From: Vibrio cortegadensis
GTDB taxonomy: Bacteria > Pseudomonadota > Gammaproteobacteria > Enterobacterales > Vibrionaceae
Assembly (NCBI RefSeq): GCF_024347395.1
Contig: NZ_AP025473.1
Span: 372,001-436,000, forward strand
DNA: 64,000 nucleotides
Direction of reading: 5' to 3'
Shown here: positions 56,413 to 64,000 of the stretch, piece by piece
Layout: each line of letters starts with the position of its first letter
How positions within the stretch are numbered: the stretch's first letter is position 1
Notes under the pieces: model-generated
What the model saw: only the letters and a program-made list of their open reading frames with translations
What the model was told of the DNA's origin: nothing
Databases searched by the model: none
Made by a program: the position numbers and the translations under genes

Positions 56413-58095
56413 ATGAAACTTTCGGAAAAAAAATACCTAATTGGGTTAGATTTTGGCTCTGATTCAGTACGAGCGGTGATCGTAAGTGCTCAGAATGGTA
56501 AAGAAAAAGGCAGCGGTGTTGCTTATTACAAGCAATGGATGGATGGCGCATTTTCTGATCCCTCGAAATCAATGTTTCGTCAGCATCCATCCGATTACAT
56601 CAATGCGATGACAAATGCTGTTAAAAGTGCAATTGCTGATTCTGAAGACGGTATTGCAAGTAAAATCATAGGCATTGGTGTAGATACAACGGGATCTACT
56701 CCTGCGCCAGTTGATAAAAATGGTGAAATTCTTGCTTTAAAACCAGAGTTTTGGGAAAACCCCAATGCGATGTTCATCTTGTGGAAAGACCACACATCTG
56801 TAGAGATGGCAGATCGCATCAATATGATCGCGCGTTCTAACGACTTTGAAGATTATACTCGCTATGTCGGAGGTATTTACTCTTCTGAATGGTACTGGTC
56901 AAAAGCGGCTTACATCGCTGAGCAAGATGCGGCAGTTAATGAAGCTGTGCATTCATGGGTCGAGTTATGTGATTGGATTCCAGCTTTGCTGACTAACACG
57001 ACGAATCCAGCAGACCTTAAACGTGGCATTTGTGCCGCAGGCCATAAAGCATTGTGGCATGATTCATGGGGTGGTTTACCATCTCAAGAGTTCTTAAGCG
57101 CTATTTCTCCTACTCTCGACGGTATGCGTGAGAAATACTCAAAAACAGTTTACGCCTCTGATACAAGTGTTGGCGGTTTAACAACAGAGTGGGCTGAAAA
57201 ACTGGGTCTGAACCCAGATATCGCAGTTGCTGTTGGTGAATTTGATTGCCATGCAGGAGCGGTAGGGGCTGGAGCGGGTGCAAATGATCTAGTTAAAGTT
57301 ATCGGTACTTCAACGTGTGACATTTTGATGGTTGACGGTGAAGAGTTAGGTAACCAAACGATTAATGGTATTTGTGGTCAGGTAAATGGCAGTTCTATGC
57401 CTGGTCTTGTTGCGTTAGAAGCGGGGCAGTCTGCGTTTGGTGATATCTACGCATGGTATAAGCGTCTGCTTTCTTGGCCTCTACAGCAGTGGGCAGAACA
57501 AAATCCTGAAGACAAACAGATTACTCGTGATATTGAAGAAAATATCTTCCCAATGCTCTCTTCTGCAGTAAGTTACCGTGATAACGAGAAAGGTTCTATT
57601 GCCATTGATTGGCATAACGGCCGTCGTACTCCGAATGCTAACCAGCGTTTAACCGGTGCTATTGCTAACTTAAACCTTGGTTCTGATGCTCCAGAAGTCT
57701 TCCATGCATTAGTTGAATCTACCGCGTTTGGTGCTAAATCAATCTGTGACTGCTTCATTGCACAAGGTATCGATATTAAGCGTGTTATTGCGATTGGTGG
57801 AATCTCTAAGAAATCACCACTTGTTATGCAAACCTGTTCTGATGCGCTTAACTTAAAAATCTCGGTTGTTGAATCTGAGCAATCTTGTGCAATTGGTGCT
57901 GCTATTTTAGCTGCAGTTGCTGCTGGTCAATTCAGAACAGCGGAAGAAGCGCAAGCCGTAATGTCTAGCCCTGTATGTCAAGTTTATAGCCCACGAGAGA
58001 AAGAGTCGGCTATCTATCAGAAGCGATTTGAAGCTTATCAAAACCTTGGTAAAGCCATTGAAACTATCGTAATGACTGAGCAAGGCATTAAGTAA
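56413..58095 (+). CDS. araB: L-ribulokinase
   Basis: A 560-residue FGGY-family kinase from ATG 56413 (GAGATAG upstream; GTG 56407 is possible). N-terminal YLIGLDFGSDSVRAVIV phosphate loop, GVDTTGSTPAPVD, and the C-terminal FGGY signature ESTAFGAKSICDCF..GIDIKRVIAIGGISKKSPL. It phosphorylates L-ribulose with ATP. First gene of a three-gene operon in the order araB-araD-araA; its stop overlaps araD's start by one base. Confidence 0.95.
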   Translation: MKLSEKKYLIGLDFGSDSVRAVIVSAQNGKEKGSGVAYYKQWMDGAFSDPSKSMFRQHPSDYINAMTNAVKSAIADSEDGIASKIIGIGVDTTGSTPAPVDKNGEILALKPEFWENPNAMFILWKDHTSVEMADRINMIARSNDFEDYTRYVGGIYSSEWYWSKAAYIAEQDAAVNEAVHSWVELCDWIPALLTNTTNPADLKRGICAAGHKALWHDSWGGLPSQEFLSAISPTLDGMREKYSKTVYASDTSVGGLTTEWAEKLGLNPDIAVAVGEFDCHAGAVGAGAGANDLVKVIGTSTCDILMVDGEELGNQTINGICGQVNGSSMPGLVALEAGQSAFGDIYAWYKRLLSWPLQQWAEQNPEDKQITRDIEENIFPMLSSAVSYRDNEKGSIAIDWHNGRRTPNANQRLTGAIANLNLGSDAPEVFHALVESTAFGAKSICDCFIAQGIDIKRVIAIGGISKKSPLVMQTCSDALNLKISVVESEQSCAIGAAILAAVAAGQFRTAEEAQAVMSSPVCQVYSPREKESAIYQKRFEAYQNLGKAIETIVMTEQGIK

Positions 58096-58796
58096 TGAGT
58101 ATTGCGTTAGATTTACTTCGAAAAGAAGTTTATGAAGCGAACATGATGCTTCAAGAGCATAACTTAATCACGTTTACTTGGGGCAATGTCTCTGGTGTCG
58201 ATAGAGAGAATGAGCTTGTTGTAATTAAGCCAAGTGGCGTTCCATATGAAGAGCTTAGCCCTGAAAATATGGTTGTCGTTAATTTTGATGGCGAAGTCAT
58301 TGGAGGTGGGTTAAACCCATCTTCCGATACAGCGACTCATATTGCTCTATACCGTGAATTCAAAGAGATTGCAGGTGTGGTACATACGCACTCACCTAAA
58401 GCAACGGCATGGGCTCAATCTGGGCGAAATATTCCAGCTTTGGGGACAACGCACGCCGATTATTTTTACGGTGACATCATGTGTACACGCGGTTTAAACC
58501 GTGACGAAATCGCACAGGATTACGAACTGAATACAGGCAAAGTCATTATCGAGACTATCGGTAAAAATGATCCGATGGAAGTCCCTGGCATTATCGTTCG
58601 TGAACATGCGCCTTTCACTTGGGGGACTTCTCCTAAAAATGCAGTCCATAATGCGGTTGTTTTGGAAGAAGTGGCAAAAATGGCATTAGATACTGCCATG
58701 TTAAACCCTTCAATTGAACAAATCCCTCAAAATTTATTAGACAAACATTATCTACGTAAACATGGCAAAGATGCCTATTACGGCCAGAACAAATAG
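58095..58796 (+). CDS. araD: L-ribulose-5-phosphate 4-epimerase
   Basis: A 233-residue class II aldolase-fold epimerase: TWGNVSGVDRENELVVIKPSGVPYEEL, the zinc-binding THSPKATAWAQ and LGTTHADYFYGD, and REHAPFTWG. It converts L-ribulose 5-phosphate to D-xylulose 5-phosphate for the pentose phosphate pathway. Size equals E. coli AraD (231). Overlaps araB (TAATG) and is followed by araA after eight bases. Confidence 0.95.
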   Translation: MSIALDLLRKEVYEANMMLQEHNLITFTWGNVSGVDRENELVVIKPSGVPYEELSPENMVVVNFDGEVIGGGLNPSSDTATHIALYREFKEIAGVVHTHSPKATAWAQSGRNIPALGTTHADYFYGDIMCTRGLNRDEIAQDYELNTGKVIIETIGKNDPMEVPGIIVREHAPFTWGTSPKNAVHNAVVLEEVAKMALDTAMLNPSIEQIPQNLLDKHYLRKHGKDAYYGQNK

Positions 58797-58804
58797 GAAT
58801 AAGC

Positions 58805-60301
58805 ATGAAGATTTTTGAAAAAAAAGTATGGTTTGTAACCGGTTCTCAGCATCTTTACGGCCCTAAAGTACTTGAAGAAGTTGCAACACATTCAGAGCTA
58901 ATGGTTAGCGGTTTTAACGCAATAGAATCTATCTCAACAGAATTTATTAATAAAGGCACAGCTAAGACAGCAGAAGAAATACTTGCGGTATGTCAAGCAG
59001 CAAACAACGATCCTGAATGTGCAGGTTTAGTGCTTTGGATGCATACATTTAGCCCTGCAAAAATGTGGATTGCAGGCCTTAGTCAATTAAATAAACCTTT
59101 TGCTCACCTACATACTCAGTTTAACGCTGGGCTTCCGTGGGATGAAATTAACATGAACTTCATGAACACGAACCAAAGTGCTCATGGTTGTCGTGAGTTT
59201 GGTTTCATCGGTGCGGCAATGGAACTTGAACGCAAAGTGATTGTTGGCCACTGGAAAGATGCTGAAGTTCATCAAGAGCTGGATACTTGGTGTCGTGCGG
59301 CTCAAGGTTTAGCGGAATCTCGCTCTTTGAAAGTGGCACGTTTTGGCGACAACATGCGTAATGTTGCCGTGACTGACGGTAATAAAGTTTCTGCACAAAT
59401 CAAGTTCGGTTTTGAAGTCCATGCTTATGGTTTGGGTGAATTAGCGGCAACGGTTGATAGTGTTTCAGATGAAGCGGTTGATGCACTAGTTGAAATTTAT
59501 CACCGAGACTACGATGTAGTTTACGGAGAGAATGCGAATAAAGAAGAGACAAACAATCTATTACGTACAGAAGCTCGTCTAGAATTAGGAATGAAAACAT
59601 TCCTAGAAAGCAAAGAGTGCATGGCGTTTGCAAACTGTTTTGAAGACTTAACTGGTTTGACAAACTTACCAGGCCTAGCGACCCAACGCTTAATGGAACA
59701 AGGTTACGGTTACGGTGGTGAAGGTGACTGGAAAACGGCAGCAATGACACGCGTACTTAAAGTGATGTCTAAAGGTTTAGCTGGCGGCACGTCTTTCATG
59801 GAAGATTACACGTATAACTTCGGAGAAAATGTAGATCAAGTTCTAGGTGCTCACATGCTAGAAGTATGTCCTTCAATTTCTCAGCATAAACCGAAAATTG
59901 AGATTCACCTTCATACTATCGGTTGCACAGCTTTAGTTCCTCGTATGATCTTTACGGGTAAAGAAGGCCATGGACTTAACCTATCTCTTGTTGATTTAGG
60001 TCCACGTTTCCGCATGATAGTTAACTCTGTTGAATCGGTTCAGCCTGAGCATAAAATGCCGAACTTGCCTGTTGCAAGCACGCTTTGGGAGCCTCTTCCA
60101 AACTTAAAAGTAGCCGCGGCTTCTTGGATTTATGCCGGTGGTGCTCATCATACGGTTTACTCTCAAGCGGTTACAGAAGAGATGCTTTACGATTTCGCTG
60201 AGATGGTTGATGTTGAATACGTTCAGATCGATAACGATACAAACGTACCTGCTTTCAAGAATGAGCTTCGCCACAACAATATGTTCTACAAATTTAAATA
60301 G
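58805..60301 (+). CDS. araA: L-arabinose isomerase
   Basis: A 498-residue enzyme, same size as E. coli AraA (500). Starts KIFEKKVWFVTGSQHLYG; LWMHTFSPAKMWIAGL and GEGDWKTAAMTRVLKVM are family hallmarks, the latter with a metal-binding Glu. Converts L-arabinose to L-ribulose. Last gene of araBDA, closed by a strong terminator. No arabinose transporter or AraC lies next to it. Confidence 0.96.
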   Translation: MKIFEKKVWFVTGSQHLYGPKVLEEVATHSELMVSGFNAIESISTEFINKGTAKTAEEILAVCQAANNDPECAGLVLWMHTFSPAKMWIAGLSQLNKPFAHLHTQFNAGLPWDEINMNFMNTNQSAHGCREFGFIGAAMELERKVIVGHWKDAEVHQELDTWCRAAQGLAESRSLKVARFGDNMRNVAVTDGNKVSAQIKFGFEVHAYGLGELAATVDSVSDEAVDALVEIYHRDYDVVYGENANKEETNNLLRTEARLELGMKTFLESKECMAFANCFEDLTGLTNLPGLATQRLMEQGYGYGGEGDWKTAAMTRVLKVMSKGLAGGTSFMEDYTYNFGENVDQVLGAHMLEVCPSISQHKPKIEIHLHTIGCTALVPRMIFTGKEGHGLNLSLVDLGPRFRMIVNSVESVQPEHKMPNLPVASTLWEPLPNLKVAAASWIYAGGAHHTVYSQAVTEEMLYDFAEMVDVEYVQIDNDTNVPAFKNELRHNNMFYKFK

Positions 60302-60338
60302 TAGAAACTGTTTGAATTTATCTTCCCTCTATTGAGGA

Positions 60339-60372
60339 AAAGCCAGTCAGCTAAGCTGACTGGCTTTTTTGT
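60339..60372 (+). terminator. Terminator of araBDA
   Basis: AAGCCAGTCAGC-TAA-GCTGACTGGCTTTTTT, perfect stem. Confidence 0.93.
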
Positions 60373-60460
60373 ATGAGTTATTTGTTAATTTTAAATTGAT
60401 CCGTGCCGTAATTTTGGGTTCTGGGCCAAGTGAGTACAATCAATAACGAGGTGAACAATA

Positions 60461-60655
60461 ATAACTAAGAAAGCACGAATCAAACATACTTCTGAGTTAA
60501 AGGCAGAAGCACTTAAGCTAGCCGAGACGGTGGGTGTCGTTGTTGCTGCAAGAAACGATAATAGAAGGCAGATGTTATGGGTTCGTGATGTTGTCTACTG
60601 CTTAGCAGGCTGCGCGCTCATAAACTATCTTGGCAATAAAAATAGACTAATCTAA
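60461..60655 (+). pseudogene. IS3 OrfA / TetR fusion relic
   Basis: An open frame of 64 codons without a usable start (ATA at 60461 where the OrfA ATG should be, after AGGTG). Residues 2-30, TKKARIKHTSELKAEALKLA.. , are the N-terminus of an IS3-type OrfA. Residues 40-60, VRDVVYCLAGCALINYLGNK, match the C-terminal end of the TetR protein at 54880 (VREVVYYGIGYALVNYPSK). A nearby TIIEG in another frame matches TetR's DIIEG. So an IS end has replaced most of a tetR paralogue. Confidence 0.65.
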
Positions 60656-60949
60656 GAATGTGACGAGAAAGAAAAAGACCCACTCTTCAAAAAAACAAAG
60701 CTGTTACCATTGCCCCCTAAAGGAAGAGTGGTTGATACTATTTATAAGTTAATAGGACAGACAAAAATTTCAAGTATCTAAAACTCGATTTGCATACTTA
60801 TAATAACGATTTTAAATGCTATTTAAATTACGATATTTATCAAGTAAAGGCTATGAAATCGTTACTGTGAGCAGCTCCAGGTTTGTAGAGCTTTTAACAA
60901 AAAAGAGCATCTAACCAGAGCTAAAGAGACAATATATTTAGAGGATTAA
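60656..60949. other. Relic spacer with hairpin and lone box 1
   Basis: Contains the CCACTCTTC/GAAGAGTGG hairpin like that after tetR and an unpaired TTACGATATTTATCA (60828-60842). No gene. Confidence 0.45.
60828..60842 (+). promoter_or_regulatory. Single regulon box in relic region
   Basis: TTACGATATTTATCA; no second box at +47. Possibly a decayed operator. Confidence 0.4.
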
Positions 60950-61120
60950 TTAGCTAGCTGAAGCGTTCGCTTCCATGCTTTTAGCGTCTTCATATGCGCC
61001 TTATAAACATTCATGATAGTGCGGGATGCCCCCTTTCACACCTGCTACAGCAGCGCTTGATTTTTCCATATCAAGCTCTTTACCGCCTCAGATCTAGAAG
61101 CATTTAGGCGCCATGAGTGT
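60950..61120 (-). pseudogene. Decayed third YtfJ-family gene
   Basis: On the minus strand, ELDMEKSSAAVAGVKGGIPH followed by YHECL-stop aligns with the C-terminal part of the copy at 40853 (ELDMEKKSAVVSI..GKVLFAHEGML). Upstream fragments are deleted and interrupted by stops. Its promoter region keeps a complete two-box operator that closely resembles that of copy 1, including CCACTATTT and CAAAAGTGCTC. Confidence 0.6.
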
Positions 61121-61196
61121 TGAAGCAAAAGGGACTAATAACTCATAATGTGATCACATAGACACTCTTTACACTACCTTCGACATAGTGGCATCA

Positions 61197-61254
61197 AAAA
61201 TCAGACATCGAGCACTTTTGAGAAATAGTGGTATGTGAATGTTAAATATCGTAA
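61197..61254 (-). promoter_or_regulatory. Regulon operator of the decayed ytfJ copy (complete)
   Basis: Minus strand TTACGATATTTAACA from 61254 and TGTCTGATTTT from 61207, 47 apart. Confidence 0.7.
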
Positions 61255-61483
61255 ATGAAATACTGCCATTTAAGGTTGATAATGTACTTGTCTTATCAGA
61301 GGTTATGTAGATATACACATGATAGGTTTATTTAATTTATTGATATTTAAATGATTTTTATTTCCCATTAAATGAATTTATTTATCATGAATTTTTATGA
61401 TTTTGAATCTACAGCTCAGACTTATTTAACAATAGCGGGTATATTATCTTAATAGATCCTATCACTACTAAAGAGGAATTATC

Positions 61484-61723
61484 ATGCCAATAATCGCAGG
61501 GAAAGTTATCGCAGGTACACTTGCCGCAGCTACAGCGTTTGGTTCTGGAGTTGGTGGCTATGTCATGAGTGATGACTTGTCTCAAACTGCTCAAATTGCA
61601 GCAGAGTATATTGAAATAAGAATGGATCGACATACTCAAGAAATAGGGCGCGAGGCTTTGAGTAAGGCACTAGGAACTCAATATTCAAATCAAGGGGGGA
61701 ACCCTGTTGAAACAACTCCTTAA
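61484..61723 (+). CDS. Small hypothetical protein
   Basis: A 79-residue protein with a strong ribosome site (AGAGGAATTATC before ATG) and a terminator 40 bases downstream. N-terminal half is small-residue rich and hydrophobic (GKVIAGTLAAATAFGSGVGG, perhaps membrane-inserting), then an acidic helix. No family recognised; no regulon operator directly upstream in its orientation. Confidence 0.6.
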   Translation: MPIIAGKVIAGTLAAATAFGSGVGGYVMSDDLSQTAQIAAEYIEIRMDRHTQEIGREALSKALGTQYSNQGGNPVETTP

Positions 61724-61763
61724 GATGACTTATGTTAGAGTTTTTTATTTAGTCACTATTTGA

Positions 61764-61797
61764 AACGGTTTTAATTTGTTATTAAGACCGTTTTTTT
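61764..61797 (+). terminator. Terminator of the 79-residue gene
   Basis: AACGGTtttaa...ttaaGACCGTT imperfect stem followed by TTTTTTT. Confidence 0.75.
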
Positions 61798-61799
61798 AT

Positions 61800-62159
61800 T
61801 TTTAATGAAAAGAAAATACCACAGCGACATCGTCTGTCGTCATAAGTTATTGCATTACTCCCCATCAACCATCCATCCTTGCTTTCTTTGAATATGAATA
61901 CGTAGATAAAATATAATTATATATTTATAAAAATCGATAACTATAATTTTCCAATGGCTTGTTTATTGTTATTGGTTATATTTCAATTCTTGGATTTATG
62001 ACATGTTGATTAACAAAAACATTCATAATATGTCACTAATGACTAATTTGGTGAATTAAACCCATCCATCAGCTGAATTATTGAATCTATAGCCGGGCTG
62101 AAAATTGGCATTATACCTTTGGATTTATAGTGAGAGGGTTGCAGTTATGTATTGTCAAT
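61800..62159. other. Spacer without genes
   Basis: About 360 AT-rich bases; no ORF with a ribosome site on either strand and no known element. Confidence 0.45.
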
Positions 62160-62194
62160 AAAAAATCCGAGCATATCAAATATACTCGGATTTC
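62160..62194 (-). terminator. Terminator of ytfJ-like copy 2
   Basis: AAAAATCCGAGCATAT ... ATACTCGGATTT hairpin; T run on the minus strand, about 70 bases past the stop. Confidence 0.8.
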
Positions 62195-62260
62195 TAGTAT
62201 GAAATATATGCTTACTCATAATTTTAGGCGAGTAAGCCGTATGTTTTTGTGTGTATTTTA

Positions 62261-62785
62261 TTACTTGATGAAGCTGAGAGCTTTACTCGCTTGTTCTGGA
62301 GATAGCTCTCCCTCATTGATAAAAGCGACTTTACCATCTTGAATAGCAATAACAATACTACTTGCTTCTTCAAGCTCCCACTCTTCTGCTACAACGCCGT
62401 CTTCATCAACAACTGTTTGAGATTTAGGAGCGGCAATCTTACCTTCTTCTACAACATTGCTGATGAACATACCTGCACCAAATGGGGCGTCATCAGAGTT
62501 TAGAATAACCACGCCTTGTTCTCCAGAAGCTTTTACTTTGTCTGCAAAGCCTTCTGGCAGCATTTCAGCTGCAACAGGACGGGCTGCTTGGGCGATAATA
62601 ACGCCGTTTTTAAACTCATCTGTAGACCATTCCTTGTATTCAACCGCACCATTCATAAGTGTTGCAATACCACTGGAATCAACGGTTACTGAAGGTAGCG
62701 CTTGACCTTCTTCAAGGATGTGTGCATTGCTTAAACCAGATGTCATTGCTGCCATTGCAGCTATTACTAAAAATTTTTTATTCAC
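62261..62785 (-). CDS. YtfJ-family protein, exported copy
   Basis: A 174-residue protein from GTG 62785, chosen because GGAA lies eight bases upstream and the ATG at 62797 has no ribosome site. Signal peptide (KKFLVIAAMAAMTSGLSNA) and the YtfJ fold: GQALPSVTVDSSG, VVILNSDDAPFGAGMFISN, EEASSIVIAIQDGKVAFINEGEL. It pairs with the leaderless copy at 40853, so one version works in the periplasm and one in the cytoplasm. Complete operator 60 bases upstream. Function unknown. Confidence 0.75.
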   Translation of the reverse strand: MNKKFLVIAAMAAMTSGLSNAHILEEGQALPSVTVDSSGIATLMNGAVEYKEWSTDEFKNGVIIAQAARPVAAEMLPEGFADKVKASGEQGVVILNSDDAPFGAGMFISNVVEEGKIAAPKSQTVVDEDGVVAEEWELEEASSIVIAIQDGKVAFINEGELSPEQASKALSFIK

Positions 62786-62844
62786 GTTATGTTCCATATT
62801 ATATGATTAATTCGCCTTACTAATATGAATCATTTTAAGGATGA

Positions 62845-62902
62845 AAAACTAGACATAAATCATCTTTGATAAATAAATGATATGTCATGTTAAATATCGT
62901 AA
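62845..62902 (-). promoter_or_regulatory. Regulon operator upstream of ytfJ-like copy 2 (complete)
   Basis: Minus strand TTACGATATTTAACA from 62902 and TGTCTAGTTTT from 62855, 47 apart. Confidence 0.75.
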
Positions 62903-63029
62903 AAATCATTCGTATATTTACTGCCAGTGGTCTCAGAATGATAAATAATGAAAATTTTAATTTGTTTTTATTAATATAGAAATGGCCTTAATGGAATAAG
63001 GCCAATTGTTAACTACTAATATGAGCTAT

Positions 63030-64000
63030 TTATTGACCTAAACGTTTCTCAAAGGCTCGATTTAGTTCATCATGTGTTTCTTTCATTACATGAGGTATTA
63101 CTTTTACAACTTTACGGTTGTAAGTAATAAGGCCATTAATTTCACTTTCAACATCTGTGATTTGTGTGTAGACCGTTGCGGCTAAGCCTTTATTTATTAG
63201 TGGCTTTACCTCGTTCATCATTAGGGTTTTATATTGTTCTCGGAAGTCTTCAATTGAAGATGTCTCTCCATAGCTGAAGATTTTCCCATCGATCCAGGCT
63301 TCTTCCTGTACTTTCCACGTTTTACCGCCGTATTCACCAATAACATTAGCGCGGTAGTTTGATGGATCTTTTGGTAGCCACAGATCTTGCATGTAAATAT
63401 GGCAATCGAAAATATCACCTACACCTTGGTCTTGTTCACCTGAAACGTTGTTAATCAGGCGAGTTGCATCTTTATTTTTTACGAAATCGGTAGCTGCGAT
63501 AGCATCAAATTGCCCCCAATTTTCGTTAAATGGAATCCAACAGACGACAGATGGGAATGCTGAAAGATTATCCATCATTTCTTCAAGCTCTTTATAGTAT
63601 TGAGCTTTAGAGTTCTCTGTACGCTTCCAGCCCTTGTAGTCGTTGTCACGAACTGCAACGTGTTTAACGCCAAACGGTGCTAGGTGCTGAATGTAATCTA
63701 ACCACATTGAATATGAACCAGATGTAAAACTACCTGCACTTGGCATGTCTTGCCAAACCATTAACCCCAAACGGTCTGCATGGTAGTACCATCGTGCACA
63801 TTCAACTTTTATGTGTTTACGAGAAATATTAAAGCCCATAGATTTTATTTGCTCAATGTCGAAGGATAGAGCTTTATCTGATGAGTGTGTGTATAAGCCA
63901 TCAGGCCAGAAGCCTTGGTCTAATGGACCATGATGGAAAACAGGTTCGCCATTGAGAGTCAGTACGACATCACCATTAATGCGCTGTTTGCCAACTTCAC
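63030..64000 (-). CDS. GH2 family glycoside hydrolase, C-terminal part; 5' end outside window
   Basis: The frame is open from the right edge to 63030 (about 323 codons); the ATG at 63839 is internal. LTLNGEPVFHHGPLDQGFWPDGLY, GFNISRKHIKVECARWYYHADRLGLMVWQDMPSAG and the acid/base segment VVCWIPFNENWGQ are GH2 features; the nucleophile is probably the Glu of NVIGEYGG. GH2 enzymes cleave beta-galactosides, beta-glucuronides, alpha-L-arabinopyranosides and others. In this island beta-galactosidase or arabinopyranosidase action on an arabinogalactan-type polymer is plausible. N-terminus, signal peptide and operator not visible. Confidence 0.88.
   Translation of the reverse strand, partial: EVGKQRINGDVVLTLNGEPVFHHGPLDQGFWPDGLYTHSSDKALSFDIEQIKSMGFNISRKHIKVECARWYYHADRLGLMVWQDMPSAGSFTSGSYSMWLDYIQHLAPFGVKHVAVRDNDYKGWKRTENSKAQYYKELEEMMDNLSAFPSVVCWIPFNENWGQFDAIAATDFVKNKDATRLINNVSGEQDQGVGDIFDCHIYMQDLWLPKDPSNYRANVIGEYGGKTWKVQEEAWIDGKIFSYGETSSIEDFREQYKTLMMNEVKPLINKGLAATVYTQITDVESEINGLITYNRKVVKVIPHVMKETHDELNRAFEKRLGQ

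Overview
The window is Vibrio-type DNA from the origin region of the secondary chromosome. An RctB-family initiator (658 residues), an origin with regularly spaced ATGATCA iterons, the ParA2/ParB2 pair and three TTTACACTGTAAA parS2 sites lie together at 30.7-38.6 kb. The proteins throughout (YibL, Ohr/OhrR, ProXWV, YeeN, TmcA) also read as Vibrionaceae. The species cannot be fixed from sequence alone.

Layout. 1-3.3 kb: N-terminal part of a giant VCBS-repeat surface adhesin with a likely LapG-type cleavage site, running off the left edge. 3.8-15.2 kb: housekeeping and stress genes (GltS, YibL, a DUF4344 metallopeptidase-like protein, a Cache chemoreceptor, a type IV prepilin, a triple-RidA fusion, OhrR/Ohr with operators, an MDR oxidoreductase, an SDR, a small RRF-like protein, a rhodanese). 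15.6-18.8 kb: the proXWV glycine-betaine transporter. 19.2-21.2 kb: a periplasmic 5'-nucleotidase. 21.3-28.2 kb: a tightly packed seven-gene operon coding for a periplasmic protein, a MacB/LolCDE-like ABC pair, a LolA-like protein, an outer-membrane barrel and a LytS/LytR two-component system. 28.5-30 kb: YeeN and small conserved proteins. 30.7-38.6 kb: rctB, oriCII, parA2, parB2, tmcA and parS2. 39-40.8 kb: a FapA/DUF342 protein.

40.8-64 kb is an accessory carbohydrate island. It holds three serine-type sulfatases, one anaerobic sulfatase-maturating radical SAM enzyme, a GH51 alpha-L-arabinofuranosidase, a GH2 glycosidase (cut by the right edge), L-ribulokinase, ribulose-5-phosphate 4-epimerase and L-arabinose isomerase. 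It also holds a chemoreceptor, an Omp85-type barrel, an unknown membrane protein, two intact YtfJ-family proteins plus a decayed third, a short TetR regulator and several relics. The parts fit capture, desulfation and catabolism of a sulfated L-arabinose-rich polymer, such as the sulfated arabinans and arabinogalactans of green algae; that substrate is inference.

The most striking signal is a bipartite DNA motif, TTACGATATTTAACA followed by TGTCTCATTTT starting exactly 47 bases after the start of the first box. I find it complete in eight intergenic regions of this island, in both orientations relative to the genes, and as a single box in two or three more. It defines a probable regulon of arabinose, sulfatase, YtfJ, porin and unknown genes. 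Its regulator is not identified here; the TetR protein at 54.9 kb is the only DNA-binding candidate in the island. The island also shows decay and transfer: an IS5-type transposase relic, an IS3 OrfA/TetR fusion relic, a signal-peptide-only ORF after the maturase gene, and a decayed YtfJ copy that still has its operator.
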